This document shows positions 39,347 to 48,945 of a stretch of DNA of 64,000 nucleotides, in pieces. The stretch is from Candidatus Saccharimonadota bacterium. GTDB taxonomy: Bacteria > Patescibacteriota > Saccharimonadia > Saccharimonadales > UBA4665. Location of the stretch: NCBI GenBank assembly GCA_028289245.1, contig JAQGGT010000007.1, forward strand, positions 1 to 64,000, given 5' to 3'. Each line of letters opens with the position of its first letter. Position 1 is the stretch's first letter. The notes under the pieces are model-generated. The model had not been told where the DNA came from. It did no database searches and saw nothing but the letters and a program-made list of their open reading frames with translations. The position numbers and the translations under genes are program-made.

Positions 39347-42127
39347 ATGTCAGACCCTGAGAATCTTATCCCGGTAGAAGTTACCGAGTACGAGCCCCAG
39401 AAAAATGTACTCGAGAACATGCCGGGCGTTAGCCTGTTTCTGGAGCGCTGGGACAAAAACCACCAAAATTTTGCTCTCATCCCACTCGTCATGGGCGCTG
39501 GCGCATTTGTATCTTCGGTAGTGACAAATGGGCATTCAATGGGAGAAACCGTATTGCCACCCGTCAGCGCCAGTCTGCCGGCTATGGGCGCTGGGATGGC
39601 GACCAGCTATTTTATGGCCCGAGCGCAGAATAAACGTGGCTTGCGAATGGCCATCCGCCAACACGAAGCCCTACAAGCAGTATGGGGACAGCCTGTCGAC
39701 CAGAAGCGAGACGTCTTGCGCTGGTACGGCTTCGACTATGGCTATCACCGAGAAGGTTTTGATCCAGCTGACAATCTGCCGGAGTTTCAGCAAGTGGTTA
39801 ATGATGCTCCGGGGCGCAGCATTACCAAGATTGCAGTGTCTAATAGTGCCATCGAGGCGCTGTTTCCCCGCGATGACCCCATCCAACCAACGGTAGTAAG
39901 TGGCATGACGTTCTTGCACAAACGGGTGGAAGATTTTTATAGCGACCCAGCGGTAGCCGTCCTTACTATTGAGGAAGCACAGACGCTGGTTGCGCGATTA
40001 CTCGACAAACGGTCCGACGGGCTACTCGACCCAGCTATGACATTACTCGACGAGATAAATCCGCTCCACCCCATACTGCAGGCTTACCGGGAAGGTGGCA
40101 TTAGGGATCATGCCCGCCTGCAACGCATCCTTCGACCACGCATAGAGAACGCTTCCCATGACGGGTATCGGACCGCCGAGCGTAACGACGACCACACCGG
40201 TTGGAAGCACAGCCGCGTCCAGAGTCGGGGCATACTATCCGGTAGGCAGCTACAGTTGGTGGCGAGTAGCCTCGACAACAATGGCAATGAACGCTTACGA
40301 ATGGACGGGCAGACGCCGCTTAGCACCAGGCCGGCCAGCGAGCTCGTTGAGCAGGCGCGCCAAGCAGTGGCGAGCGGCGGAAAGCCTATCGATATACTTG
40401 AGCAAGCCCTTTGGCTACAGATCGAAGATTATAAACAGGTCGTTATCAAAAAAGCCGGCACTAGCGCAGCCATCCATGATTCACTCCAGACCAGAACGCT
40501 GGAGCATCGCCCCCGGCATGCGCCATATATGGGGAGCTACGGCCGTGGCGTTAAGCACGAAAGTGCCAGCTTTCACTACAATCATACCCCTCGGTTCTTG
40601 ATCGGGCTAGGCGCGGCGGCGCTAACGACCCTGGCATTAGCGTCGCCAATTGCCGGAAGTGGCGGGCATAGTGGTAATTCGAAGGCCACCAGTATTAGCG
40701 GCTCGACTGGAGATGTTGACAGCAGGCAAGTCAGCCATCCAACAACTATGTGGAACATCGAACGTCATAACGGTGCTTCGTCGGCCGGCTACTGGGCGCA
40801 AAGCGTCAGCAACCAGCTCCTGCTTGCACCGGACGGTCTCGGGGGTGGCAATCCGTTACCACCCGACAATTTTGGCATTGAATTCAGCACCAGTTACCAA
40901 AACTACCAGCAGGACAGCGAACGGCTTACCCTTCCTACTGCCGTCACGACGAATAATCCGTATATCGTCGTTAGCCACAAACTGGCCAGTAACGACCGGA
41001 GAGTGTACTCATTCCTCTCGGATGAAAAATTTAAAGCCGGTTTGAGCCAGCGAGACGTTCCATTTAGTATCGGCTACCAGCTACCCGTCTTGGAAGGCAC
41101 TACTATTACAAGCGTGAATGCCGAGATAGACGGCCACAAGCTGAGTCCTGATACCTTCGCCGTCTTTGCGCAACCCGATGGCACGTACAGCCTCCGCGTC
41201 TTACACGATACCCCTAATCACTCACCGACAGTTACCTATACCGTCACGCCGAGCAACCAGCCGCTACCGGTCCGGGCCGCCGCACCGGTGAGTGTAGCTC
41301 GCTATAACGCTCGGGACATGCCAATCACTGCGGCGATGACAGAGTCGGATAGGCTGCACGTATTGCAGGCGCTGCCGGGCCACCATACGGACACAGATAC
41401 CACTCCCGGGCATATCGTAGCAGCCGTACGCACCGCTCACCACTATAGCTACACACCCTATGTCGACGAGCAAAAGGCCGGCACATTTATCCCAATCAAA
41501 GATACAAACTCACTCGTCGCCATTGGCGAGACGGCCGCCCAGCTTTCCGGCGCCAATTGTAACGTTGCCAGCATGCAAAGCTTCTTAATGACTGGCGGCG
41601 TCGATGCCCAACAGCAACCCATCGACCCGGTGATAGGCTTTAAAAATGATAATGATGCCACGCTCCGTAGCGACGAGGCCCACATGTGGCTCACTAATAG
41701 TACCGGCAACTACGGCGACCCGACACCGGGCGGGCAACCAGCCGGCAAAGATGAGTCCCATCTGTATATTCCGTGGAAAGAAATCCTAGGCGGCGGGGTC
41801 GGGCTTATAGCCCTTGCTGGAGCTGCCGGTACTGTCCTTATCCGCAGGCAAAATAACGCCAACGTTATTAAGGCACTCCATGAGCAGGCCTCACTCCTAG
41901 AATATGTGCACTATGCAGCGCCAGATAGCGTCATTACCGCCGAGCAAGCCAAAGCTCTTGGTGCCACAAAGGCCGGGCGACCCCTTAGTAGCCGCTATCC
42001 GGCGCTCCCCAAATCCAGCCCGACACAGCTGGAGCGTATTTTGGACGCGCGTAGCATACCACTTGATCAGGGGGCCAGGAAAGATTTGCTAGCCTTTGCT
42101 CGTCGACTACACTTCGCTCACCGTTAA
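39347..42127 (+). CDS. Large membrane protein with extracytoplasmic transglutaminase-like domain
   Basis: A 926-residue protein. Two hydrophobic segments lie near residues 43-85. A long cytoplasmic, helical region (~90-420) and a transmembrane segment near 425-445 follow. An outside region of about 370 residues and a last transmembrane segment near 815-838 precede a cytoplasmic tail. The outside region has Cys738 in ANCNVAS, His779 in EAHMWL and Asp791 in YGDPTPG. These have the spacing and the DPTP motif of the transglutaminase/protease catalytic triad. It may act on wall or surface proteins. No named family fits the whole protein. ATG is 6 nt after TAGTAT. Confidence 0.7.
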   Translation: MSDPENLIPVEVTEYEPQKNVLENMPGVSLFLERWDKNHQNFALIPLVMGAGAFVSSVVTNGHSMGETVLPPVSASLPAMGAGMATSYFMARAQNKRGLRMAIRQHEALQAVWGQPVDQKRDVLRWYGFDYGYHREGFDPADNLPEFQQVVNDAPGRSITKIAVSNSAIEALFPRDDPIQPTVVSGMTFLHKRVEDFYSDPAVAVLTIEEAQTLVARLLDKRSDGLLDPAMTLLDEINPLHPILQAYREGGIRDHARLQRILRPRIENASHDGYRTAERNDDHTGWKHSRVQSRGILSGRQLQLVASSLDNNGNERLRMDGQTPLSTRPASELVEQARQAVASGGKPIDILEQALWLQIEDYKQVVIKKAGTSAAIHDSLQTRTLEHRPRHAPYMGSYGRGVKHESASFHYNHTPRFLIGLGAAALTTLALASPIAGSGGHSGNSKATSISGSTGDVDSRQVSHPTTMWNIERHNGASSAGYWAQSVSNQLLLAPDGLGGGNPLPPDNFGIEFSTSYQNYQQDSERLTLPTAVTTNNPYIVVSHKLASNDRRVYSFLSDEKFKAGLSQRDVPFSIGYQLPVLEGTTITSVNAEIDGHKLSPDTFAVFAQPDGTYSLRVLHDTPNHSPTVTYTVTPSNQPLPVRAAAPVSVARYNARDMPITAAMTESDRLHVLQALPGHHTDTDTTPGHIVAAVRTAHHYSYTPYVDEQKAGTFIPIKDTNSLVAIGETAAQLSGANCNVASMQSFLMTGGVDAQQQPIDPVIGFKNDNDATLRSDEAHMWLTNSTGNYGDPTPGGQPAGKDESHLYIPWKEILGGGVGLIALAGAAGTVLIRRQNNANVIKALHEQASLLEYVHYAAPDSVITAEQAKALGATKAGRPLSSRYPALPKSSPTQLERILDARSIPLDQGARKDLLAFARRLHFAHR

Positions 42128-42248
42128 CCGTTGCATATTCCGGCGCTAACAGCGATAATAATGCTTACGTTATATATGAATACCGTAACGCAGCAAACAA
42201 GTAATGTGGGCAGGGTAGCTGCGGTTGCCCTAGTTTGGTGTGGGCACG

Positions 42249-43511
42249 ATGTTCGGACTCAGTAAAGGTGGCAAGTCTGGCAAAAGCGGCAAGCTCTTAG
42301 CGGCCGACCTCAAGAGTGAGCAGCAAAAATTTGAGCTGATCGTCAACACCATCGAGGATGGCGTGGCGTTACTCGATGCCGAGGGCGTTATTCAACTCTT
42401 CAACCCAGGAGCCGGTAAAATCAGCGGCTGGAACTGCGATGAGGCCCGCGGACTGAGTAGCCGCTCGGTGCTCAAGCTTGTCGACAATAAGAATACGCCG
42501 GTAGCCGACGCCGATGATCCGCTAACCAAGGTTTTTAGCACCGGCCAGCCAGTCCGAAACAACACCTTATTTCTCAAGACAAAATCCGAAAAACAGCTGC
42601 CCGTCAGCCTAAATATTTCGCCACTCATCGGGCCGGACGGCACTGTCAATGCCGCTGTCGTCGTCTTCCGCGACGTCGAGGAAGAGCGCGCCGAAGAGCA
42701 GCGCCGGGCCGACTTTATTAGCACCGCCAGCCACGAGATGCGCACTCCGGTGGCCGCCATTGAAGGCTACCTGGCATTGGCACTCAACAACAAGGTCACT
42801 ACTATCGACAACCGGGCCCGCGACTACCTCGAGAAAGCCCACGCCTCCACCCAACACCTGGGCCAGCTGTTCCAGGATCTTCTCACTAGTGCTAAGGCCG
42901 AAGATGGCCGCCTCAGCAGCCACCCGGTGGTGGTTGAATTGGGAGCTTATCTTGAGCAGCTGGCAGACGACCTCAAGTTTGCCGCCGAAAAGAAGGGCCT
43001 GTTTATGGAGTTCGTAGTCGGCTCCAGCCGTCATAAAGATGCCAGTAAGTCAACCGGCGGCGAGCGGACTATTCGGCCGCTGTACTACGTCTTGGTTGAC
43101 CCCGATCGCCTGCGCGAGGTTGTTACCAATCTCTTCGATAATGCCGTTAAGTACACCGACACCGGCAAGGTATCGATCGGCCTGACCGGCGACGACCAAG
43201 TCGTCCAGTTTTATGTCCGCGATACCGGCCCGGGCATCCCAAGCGAAGACGCCCCGCATCTCTTCCAAAAATTCTACCGCGTCGATAACTCAGCAACCCG
43301 CACTATCGGCGGTACTGGTCTCGGTCTGTTCATCTGCCAGAAGATCGTTCAGCTCTACAATGGCCGTATCTGGGTGGAGAGTGAGCTGGGCAAGGGCAGT
43401 ACCTTCTTTATTAACTTCCCGCGCCTCACCGCCCAGCAAGCCGCCGAAAAGCAAGCCGCCGAGGCCGCCCACCAGGAGCTGGCACCGATTAACTCACTCG
43501 CTTCTTCGTGA
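42249..43511 (+). CDS. Soluble PAS-domain histidine kinase
   Basis: A kinase of about 420 residues without transmembrane segments. A PAS domain (about 28-140: IVNTIEDGVALLDAEGVIQLFN) is followed by HisKA with ASHEMRTPVAAIEGY. The ATPase domain has NLFDNAVKYTD, DTGPGIP and GGTGLGLFICQK. I prefer the ATG at 42249 over the GTG three codons earlier, though neither has a clear SD. The gene 50 bp downstream encodes a receiver protein, its likely partner. Confidence 0.9.
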   Translation: MFGLSKGGKSGKSGKLLAADLKSEQQKFELIVNTIEDGVALLDAEGVIQLFNPGAGKISGWNCDEARGLSSRSVLKLVDNKNTPVADADDPLTKVFSTGQPVRNNTLFLKTKSEKQLPVSLNISPLIGPDGTVNAAVVVFRDVEEERAEEQRRADFISTASHEMRTPVAAIEGYLALALNNKVTTIDNRARDYLEKAHASTQHLGQLFQDLLTSAKAEDGRLSSHPVVVELGAYLEQLADDLKFAAEKKGLFMEFVVGSSRHKDASKSTGGERTIRPLYYVLVDPDRLREVVTNLFDNAVKYTDTGKVSIGLTGDDQVVQFYVRDTGPGIPSEDAPHLFQKFYRVDNSATRTIGGTGLGLFICQKIVQLYNGRIWVESELGKGSTFFINFPRLTAQQAAEKQAAEAAHQELAPINSLASS

Positions 43512-43561
43512 TACAATGAACTTAAACATAAGCATATAACATATATAACAGGGGTACACTA

Positions 43562-44863
43562 ATGGCAAAAGTATTGTTAGTCGAAGATGACAACAACCTA
43601 CGCGAGATCTATGAAGCTCGCTTGCAGGCCGAGGGCTACGATATCGTAACCGCTCATGACGGCGAGGAGGCACTGGTTGTGGCTAAGGCTGAGCGTCCCG
43701 ACCTGATTATTTCCGATGTTATGATGCCCAAAATCTCCGGCTTTGAGATGCTCGACATCTTGCGTAACACCGACGGCCTCAAAGACGTCAAAGTTATCAT
43801 GCTGACCGCTCTCGGCCAGGCCGACGACCAGCAACGGGCCGACCGCCTCGGTGCCGACCGTTACTTGGTCAAATCGCAGGTAACTCTCGAGGACATCGTC
43901 AAGGTAGCCCAGCACTTACTCGGTCAAGACGAAGCCGTACCAGAGGCGGTAGCCGCCGCAGCAGCACCGGCACCAGCCGCGGCACCTGAGCCTGCAGCCG
44001 CCACCCCGGCACCAGTAGTCCCAGCACCTGCCGCCCCAGCCGTAACACCAGTAGCGCCTGCAACACCGCCCGAACCAGCCGCGGCACCCGAGCCGGCCAC
44101 GCCAGCCGTCGTCACACCCGACCCAGTGGTCGAGCCGACCGAGCCCGAGCCGGCCACGCCAGCACCAACTGTCGAGGCAACCACGCCAATCGACAGTGCT
44201 GCTGTTTCGCCGACTTTGAGCGAGCTTGAGGCATCTACCGCGGCCAGTACCGCGAGCGAAGAGGCCGATGTCCAAGCCCAAATTATCGATTTTGAAGCCG
44301 CCCCAGCACCTGAACCAGTTGCCGTTGAGCCCACTCCCACACCGCAAGCCGCCATTGATGAGGCTATGCAGCCCGAGCCTGAGTCCACAGCCGCCCCAGC
44401 ACCTGAACCAGTCGTTGCTCCAGCCACTACTCCTGACCCAGCACCTGCCACCCCAGCCGCAACACCGGTAGCACCAGCAACACCGCCCGAGCCCGCCGCA
44501 ACACCCGCATCACCAGCCACCAATGACCAAGTTATGGCCGAGGCCGTACAAGATCTCAGTGGCGACACTCCACTCCATCCCAACGATGGCACCTCAGGAA
44601 GTGGTCATGCCAAGAAGATCGTCGCGCCTTTGGATACACCAGCTCAGCCCGATATCAACGAGCTGCTAGCCCGCGAAGAAGCCAAGGAAATCCAGGCCGG
44701 TATTGTGACCGATCCATCACAACAACTCAGCCCCGAAGTCGTCACACCGGCGCCGCCTTCGAGCGAAGATCAGCCATCGGGTGGCGCAGCCAATCCCGGC
44801 AGTGATGTCTCACCATCCGACAGCGGCGAAAAGCCCTTTGACCCCAACAGCATCGCACTTTAG
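43562..44863 (+). CDS. Response regulator with ~300-residue Pro/Ala/Glu-rich tail
   Basis: The receiver domain (residues 1-120) has LVEDDNN, phospho-acceptor Asp52 in ISDVMMP, Thr in MLTALG and Lys in LVKSQ. The rest is low-complexity sequence of PAAAPEPA/ATPPEPA type repeats followed by an acidic, Ser/Pro-rich end. No output domain is visible. The tail may be a spacer or a multivalent protein-binding region. ACAGGGGT precedes the ATG and may double as an SD. Confidence 0.88.
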   Translation: MAKVLLVEDDNNLREIYEARLQAEGYDIVTAHDGEEALVVAKAERPDLIISDVMMPKISGFEMLDILRNTDGLKDVKVIMLTALGQADDQQRADRLGADRYLVKSQVTLEDIVKVAQHLLGQDEAVPEAVAAAAAPAPAAAPEPAAATPAPVVPAPAAPAVTPVAPATPPEPAAAPEPATPAVVTPDPVVEPTEPEPATPAPTVEATTPIDSAAVSPTLSELEASTAASTASEEADVQAQIIDFEAAPAPEPVAVEPTPTPQAAIDEAMQPEPESTAAPAPEPVVAPATTPDPAPATPAATPVAPATPPEPAATPASPATNDQVMAEAVQDLSGDTPLHPNDGTSGSGHAKKIVAPLDTPAQPDINELLAREEAKEIQAGIVTDPSQQLSPEVVTPAPPSSEDQPSGGAANPGSDVSPSDSGEKPFDPNSIAL

Positions 44864-44886
44864 CCCTCGCAGGCTATACTAGGCCC

Positions 44887-45558
44887 ATGCGCATTAATAA
44901 ATACCTTGCCCAAGCCACTGGCATTAGTCGCCGGATGGCTGATAAAGCCGTGGCCGCAGGCCGCGTCAGCGTCAATGGCCAGCTCGCTGAGCAGGGCACG
45001 GCCATCGCAGCCAACGACACCGTGCTACTCGACGGCCGAGCAGTCACACCGCTCAGCACCACCACCGTTATGTTTCACAAACCAGCTGGCGCCGTGGTCA
45101 GCCGCGACGGGCAGGGCGCCCAAACCATTTACGACATCCTGCCAGCCGAGTACCGCTTACTGAAACCAATCGGTCGCCTCGACAAAAACTCATCTGGTCT
45201 CTTATTGCTCACCAACGACGGCGACCTTGCTAACGAGCTGACCCACCCCCGTTACAGCAAGCAGAAAATCTATGAAATTGTTTTGCACAAACCACTCCAG
45301 CCGCTGCACCGCCAAATGATCAACGACCACGGGTTACAATTGGAAGATGGCTTAAGCAAATTGCAGCTCGAGCGCCTCCGTGACGGCGATGATACTGCCT
45401 GGCGGGTTACCATGCACGAGGGTCGCAATCGCCAGATCCGCCGTACCTTTGAGGCGCTGGGTTATGCGGTTACACGGCTACATCGTACCCACTTCGGGCC
45501 ATATGTACTCGAGGAGCTGGCGCCGGGACAGTGCCGTCTAATTAGGTCAGAATCGTAG
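44887..45558 (+). CDS. rRNA pseudouridine synthase, RsuA/RluB/E/F family
   Basis: The 223-residue enzyme has an N-terminal S4 RNA-binding domain (MRINKYLAQATGISRRMADK). The catalytic domain has the GRLDKNSSGLLLLTNDG motif, whose Asp is the nucleophile. Its C-terminal EGRNRQIRRTFEALGY is diagnostic. It isomerises a uridine in rRNA; which one (RluB-, RluF- or RsuA-type) cannot be decided here. ATG is 6 nt after TATACT. It is convergent with the next gene, overlapping by 17 bp. Confidence 0.93.
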   Translation: MRINKYLAQATGISRRMADKAVAAGRVSVNGQLAEQGTAIAANDTVLLDGRAVTPLSTTTVMFHKPAGAVVSRDGQGAQTIYDILPAEYRLLKPIGRLDKNSSGLLLLTNDGDLANELTHPRYSKQKIYEIVLHKPLQPLHRQMINDHGLQLEDGLSKLQLERLRDGDDTAWRVTMHEGRNRQIRRTFEALGYAVTRLHRTHFGPYVLEELAPGQCRLIRSES

Positions 45559-46357
45559 CCGAAATAGCTCGGTGATCGGAGAGTTTTTTCTTAGGATACC
45601 GTTGGAAATTCGCAGCGCTCACCTCACTGTCGCCTCGCTTGACCAAAATGTGATCCAGCTGCGCCACCCCTTTGAACGTCGGACTATAGCGATGGTCTGC
45701 GTCAATAAAGCCAGCCGAACGGAGCACGGCTATGGCGTCACCCGTAGCCATATCGCCGAGGCGGTAGGCAATGTTACTAAAACGATTTAGCTTGGAAATT
45801 TTAGGCTCTAGCTCGGTAGGGTATTGGTACGGTAAACGTGTGGTGAGTGGCCGCAGGTCATTTAGGAAGTTCTGGCGGAAGCCGATGCGCGGCATGGCGT
45901 TTAAGTCACCGACTACTAGTGCAGGATCACCTTCTAACAGCTGAGACGCCAGGGTAGTTTGCTTGACGCGGGTCGTCTCACGGCGGTCATCGAGGTGGGC
46001 CCCAACCATTTTCAGGCGCACGTCGGTATCGGGGTCGATAAGTTCAAGCAGCATCGCATTGCGTGAAACCAAGCGAACAACATCGATCGATCCACCAACG
46101 CGACTAATCACCATCGTGGCACGTCGGTCGAGACGATGGTCGGCATCATCATTTTCTGCATGAACCACACTAGTGTAACCGAGTGCTCTGAAGCCAGCGA
46201 GGGCAGCCTCAAGATTATCAGTTTCACCGGCAGTGTAGGCCTCACTAAAGATAGCCACGTCGACGTCCATCGCATCGACAGCCGCAATTATCTCGGAGCT
46301 AGTCTCCGGATTACCCAGACCACTCTTTACATTCCACGCCGCCACAGCTAAAGACAT
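45542..46357 (-). CDS. Endonuclease/exonuclease/phosphatase-family protein
   Basis: A 271-residue EEP-fold protein with AAWNVKSGLG at the start, an Asp-Asn pair in VVGDLNAMPR and a C-terminal SDHRAIS. These are the metal and catalytic residues of this superfamily (Glu in FSEAYT). It differs from xthA in sequence and has no secretion signal. The substrate could be nucleic acid, lipid headgroup or a small phosphodiester. A GAGG SD lies before the ATG. Confidence 0.8.
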   Translation of the reverse strand: MSLAVAAWNVKSGLGNPETSSEIIAAVDAMDVDVAIFSEAYTAGETDNLEAALAGFRALGYTSVVHAENDDADHRLDRRATMVISRVGGSIDVVRLVSRNAMLLELIDPDTDVRLKMVGAHLDDRRETTRVKQTTLASQLLEGDPALVVGDLNAMPRIGFRQNFLNDLRPLTTRLPYQYPTELEPKISKLNRFSNIAYRLGDMATGDAIAVLRSAGFIDADHRYSPTFKGVAQLDHILVKRGDSEVSAANFQRYPKKKLSDHRAISATILT

Positions 46358-46413
46358 ATCATACCTCAGTTATTTATTATATTAAACATTCCAATAGGAA
46401 TAATGTCAAAGTA

Positions 46414-46662
46414 CTACTTGACGCGGAAGTAGACCTCTATGCCCTTTGTTACTCCATCTGCATGCACGGCAGGGGAATTCTGATCCATATTACAGATCGA
46501 TATACGATCAGACTGAACGCGGATGGCTATCTTGCAGCTCTCGCTTAGATCAGTCAAAGCCGCCTCCACATGTTCATCTGGGTCTAATCGAGCCAGATAG
46601 TCATTACATTCATTCACGATCGTGCTGAGTGGTCTGCTGGATAATCGGTAAATTAGGAAAAT
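46414..46662 (-). CDS. Small hypothetical protein, about 82 aa, uncertain non-ATG start
   Basis: Not recognised; beta-strand and helix mix with EHVEAALTDLSESCKIAIRVQ. The promoter TTGACA/TATTAT (46715-46720 and 46692-46697) sits over the only in-frame ATG (46704), so that ATG cannot be used. The first SD, CAGGAG, is followed by ATT codons at 46662 and 46653. I place the start at 46662, which would be a rare ATT start. A GTG at 46617 lacks an SD. Confidence 0.4.
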   Translation of the reverse strand: MFLIYRLSSRPLSTIVNECNDYLARLDPDEHVEAALTDLSESCKIAIRVQSDRISICNMDQNSPAVHADGVTKGIEVYFRVK

Positions 46663-46691
46663 CTTCTCCTGAGGTTGTAGGCATGCGTGGG

Positions 46692-46720
46692 ATAATAATA
46701 ACATTTGGTTCTTTTGTCAA
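46692..46720 (-). promoter_or_regulatory. Promoter of the small 46662-46414 gene
   Basis: Minus-strand -35 TTGACA and -10 TATTAT, spacing 17. Its -35 overlaps the probable -35 (TTTTGT, 46712-46717) of the divergent der promoter. Confidence 0.65.
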
Positions 46721-46747
46721 TACCCCTTATCTGTTATAATGAGGGAA

Positions 46748-48274
46748 ATGGCAAAGAAGTTACCAATTATCGCAATCGTCGGCCGGGCTAATGTGGGCAA
46801 GTCCAGCTTGTTTAATGCCATTCTGGAGCGCAAGGAAGCCATTGTCGCTCGCGAAGCCGGCACCACTCGCGACAGCATCATCGCCAAGGCCACCTACAAC
46901 GAGCAAAACTTCTGGTTAGTCGACACCGCTGGTATGAAAGACGCCGAAGACGACTTTGAATTCACCATCCAAGAACAGATCACTCAGGCCGCCGACAGCG
47001 CCGATATCATCTGGGTAATGGTAGAGGCCGACGTGCCAATTACCGAAGAGGATCGCAAGGTTGCCAAGATGGCGCTCAAGAGCCGCAAGCCCGTCTTCCT
47101 TATTATCAACAAGATCGACAAAGCCCGCGGCGCCGATCTGTTTGCCTTCGACCGGCTGGGTATTAAGCCAATTTTTAAGGTTAGCGCCTCGAACAACCGT
47201 GGCGTCGAGCAGCTGCTCGATCATCTGATCACCGTCATCCCGAGCGTCGTGGAGCTCGACGACGATGACCGCCTGCGCATCGCCATTCTCGGCCGTCCTA
47301 ATGTCGGTAAGTCCCAGCTGTTTAACACCCTCGCCAAAAAGCAGCAGGCCATCGTCGCCGACCGCGCCGGCACTACCCGCGACATCAACCGCACCATTGT
47401 CCGTTACCAGGGCAGGGAGATCGAGCTGATGGACACCGCCGGCATCCGCCGCGCCGGCAAAATCGGCGTTGGCATCGAGCGCTTCAGCGTCATCCGAGCC
47501 ATTAGTGCCATCGAGCAGTCCGACGTGTGCTTTATGCTAATGGACGTCAACGAACTCAACGTGCAGCTTGACCAAAAAATCGCCGGTATGATCAAAGAGG
47601 CCGGGAAGGGCCTGGTGCTGGTCGTCAGCAAATGGGACTCTGCCGAAAAAGACGCCTACACGCGGGACGCGCTGGCCCCACAGATCGCTCACACCTACGA
47701 CTTCGTGCCGTGGGCGCCGCTGATCTTTACCAGCGCTATTAGCGGCCAGAACGTCGCCAAGCTCTTCGACCTGGCGCTCGACATCGACGTCCAACGCCAT
47801 AAACGCATCGCCACCCGCGATCTCAACAAGTGGCTCAAGCAAGCCATCGACGCCCACCCGCCGGCCGGCCTCAAGGGCCGCACCCCCAAGCTCAACTACA
47901 TGGTCCAAGAGGACGACAACCCGATTCCGGCCTTCAAAATCTTTGGCTCGCAGACCAAATACGTCCACTGGAGCTATCGCCGCTTCCTGGAGACCCGCCT
48001 CCGGAACGTCTACGAATACACCGGCACGCCAATCCAGCTGTGGTTTATCGAAAAGCACGTTGCCCACAAACACGGCAACTCGCCAACCAAGCCCGAGCGC
48101 CAGTACAACGGTGTTGATCGTAGTGGCCCCAAGCCAAAGCGGTTCGCCAACCGGGCGGTCGAGACCGCACCAGGCGCTGCCGTACCGTTCGACGGCAAAC
48201 AACGCGCTGCTGGCGGACTGGTGCCCAAAAAGCCCGTCAAACAGCCTCCAGAGCAGTCAGGACGCGTCTACTAG
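46748..48274 (+). CDS. der: Ribosome-assembly GTPase Der (EngA)
   Basis: Double-GTPase needed for 50S maturation. The first G domain has GRANVGKSS near residue 10 and the second GRPNVGKSQ near residue 183. DTAG and NKID/SKWD motifs occur in both. A KH-like C-terminal domain ends in a basic, Pro-rich tail longer than usual. I start at 46748 and not at the ATG at 46739. The latter overlaps the -10 box TATAAT (46735-46740), while 46748 sits 7 nt after it, as in other leaderless genes. Confidence 0.96.
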   Translation: MAKKLPIIAIVGRANVGKSSLFNAILERKEAIVAREAGTTRDSIIAKATYNEQNFWLVDTAGMKDAEDDFEFTIQEQITQAADSADIIWVMVEADVPITEEDRKVAKMALKSRKPVFLIINKIDKARGADLFAFDRLGIKPIFKVSASNNRGVEQLLDHLITVIPSVVELDDDDRLRIAILGRPNVGKSQLFNTLAKKQQAIVADRAGTTRDINRTIVRYQGREIELMDTAGIRRAGKIGVGIERFSVIRAISAIEQSDVCFMLMDVNELNVQLDQKIAGMIKEAGKGLVLVVSKWDSAEKDAYTRDALAPQIAHTYDFVPWAPLIFTSAISGQNVAKLFDLALDIDVQRHKRIATRDLNKWLKQAIDAHPPAGLKGRTPKLNYMVQEDDNPIPAFKIFGSQTKYVHWSYRRFLETRLRNVYEYTGTPIQLWFIEKHVAHKHGNSPTKPERQYNGVDRSGPKPKRFANRAVETAPGAAVPFDGKQRAAGGLVPKKPVKQPPEQSGRVY

Positions 48275-48300
48275 CCGCCGGGCGCTGGTATACTAGGGCC

Positions 48301-48945
48301 ATGGCATTATTCCAACGTCGTCCGCAAGCCGGCGATACCGTCCAATATTACAGCGCCGGCAATAACCGCACGTTACTGCTCGTAGGCCTGGGTAACCCTG
48401 GTAAAGAGTACGATCTGACTCGCCACAACGTCGGCTTTGCGTGCCTGGACGCGTTCGTCGCCAAGAACGCCGACATGGCCGACTGGATCAATAAAAAAGA
48501 TCTCAAATGTCTGGTGAGCAGCGGCCAGGTGGGCGACAACCGGGTCATCGCTATAAAACCGACCACCTTTATGAACCTCAGCGGCGAAGCCGTGTTGGCC
48601 GCCGCCAACTTTTATAAAATTCCGCTCGAGCAAACCGTCGTCGTGTACGATGAGCTAGACATTGAGTTTGGCCAGATCCGCCTGCGCGTCGGCGGCTCAA
48701 GCGCCGGCCATAACGGCGTCAAATCGGTGAGCAAACTGCTCGGCGAAGACTATGGCCGCGTCCGGATTGGCATCGGCCCCAAAACACCGGCTCGCATGGC
48801 CACAGCCGATTTCGTACTCCAAAAATTTTCGGCCGAGCAGCAAGCCCAATTACCGAACCTTACTAAAGAGGTCAACGCGATTCTGAGTGAGTTCGTCTAT
48901 GGCACCGAACAGCTGCCAGCCGAAACCCGGACATTTTTGATCTAG
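48301..48945 (+). CDS. pth: Peptidyl-tRNA hydrolase
   Basis: Releases peptides from peptidyl-tRNA. The 214-residue protein has a ~24-residue N-terminal extension. LLVGLGNPGKEYDLTRHNVGF follows in pattern, with catalytic His42. FMNLSGEAV, YDELDIEFG and GGSSAGHNG come next in the usual order. ATG is 6 nt after TATACT. Its last four bases overlap the convergent hypothetical gene. Confidence 0.95.
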   Translation: MALFQRRPQAGDTVQYYSAGNNRTLLLVGLGNPGKEYDLTRHNVGFACLDAFVAKNADMADWINKKDLKCLVSSGQVGDNRVIAIKPTTFMNLSGEAVLAAANFYKIPLEQTVVVYDELDIEFGQIRLRVGGSSAGHNGVKSVSKLLGEDYGRVRIGIGPKTPARMATADFVLQKFSAEQQAQLPNLTKEVNAILSEFVYGTEQLPAETRTFLI

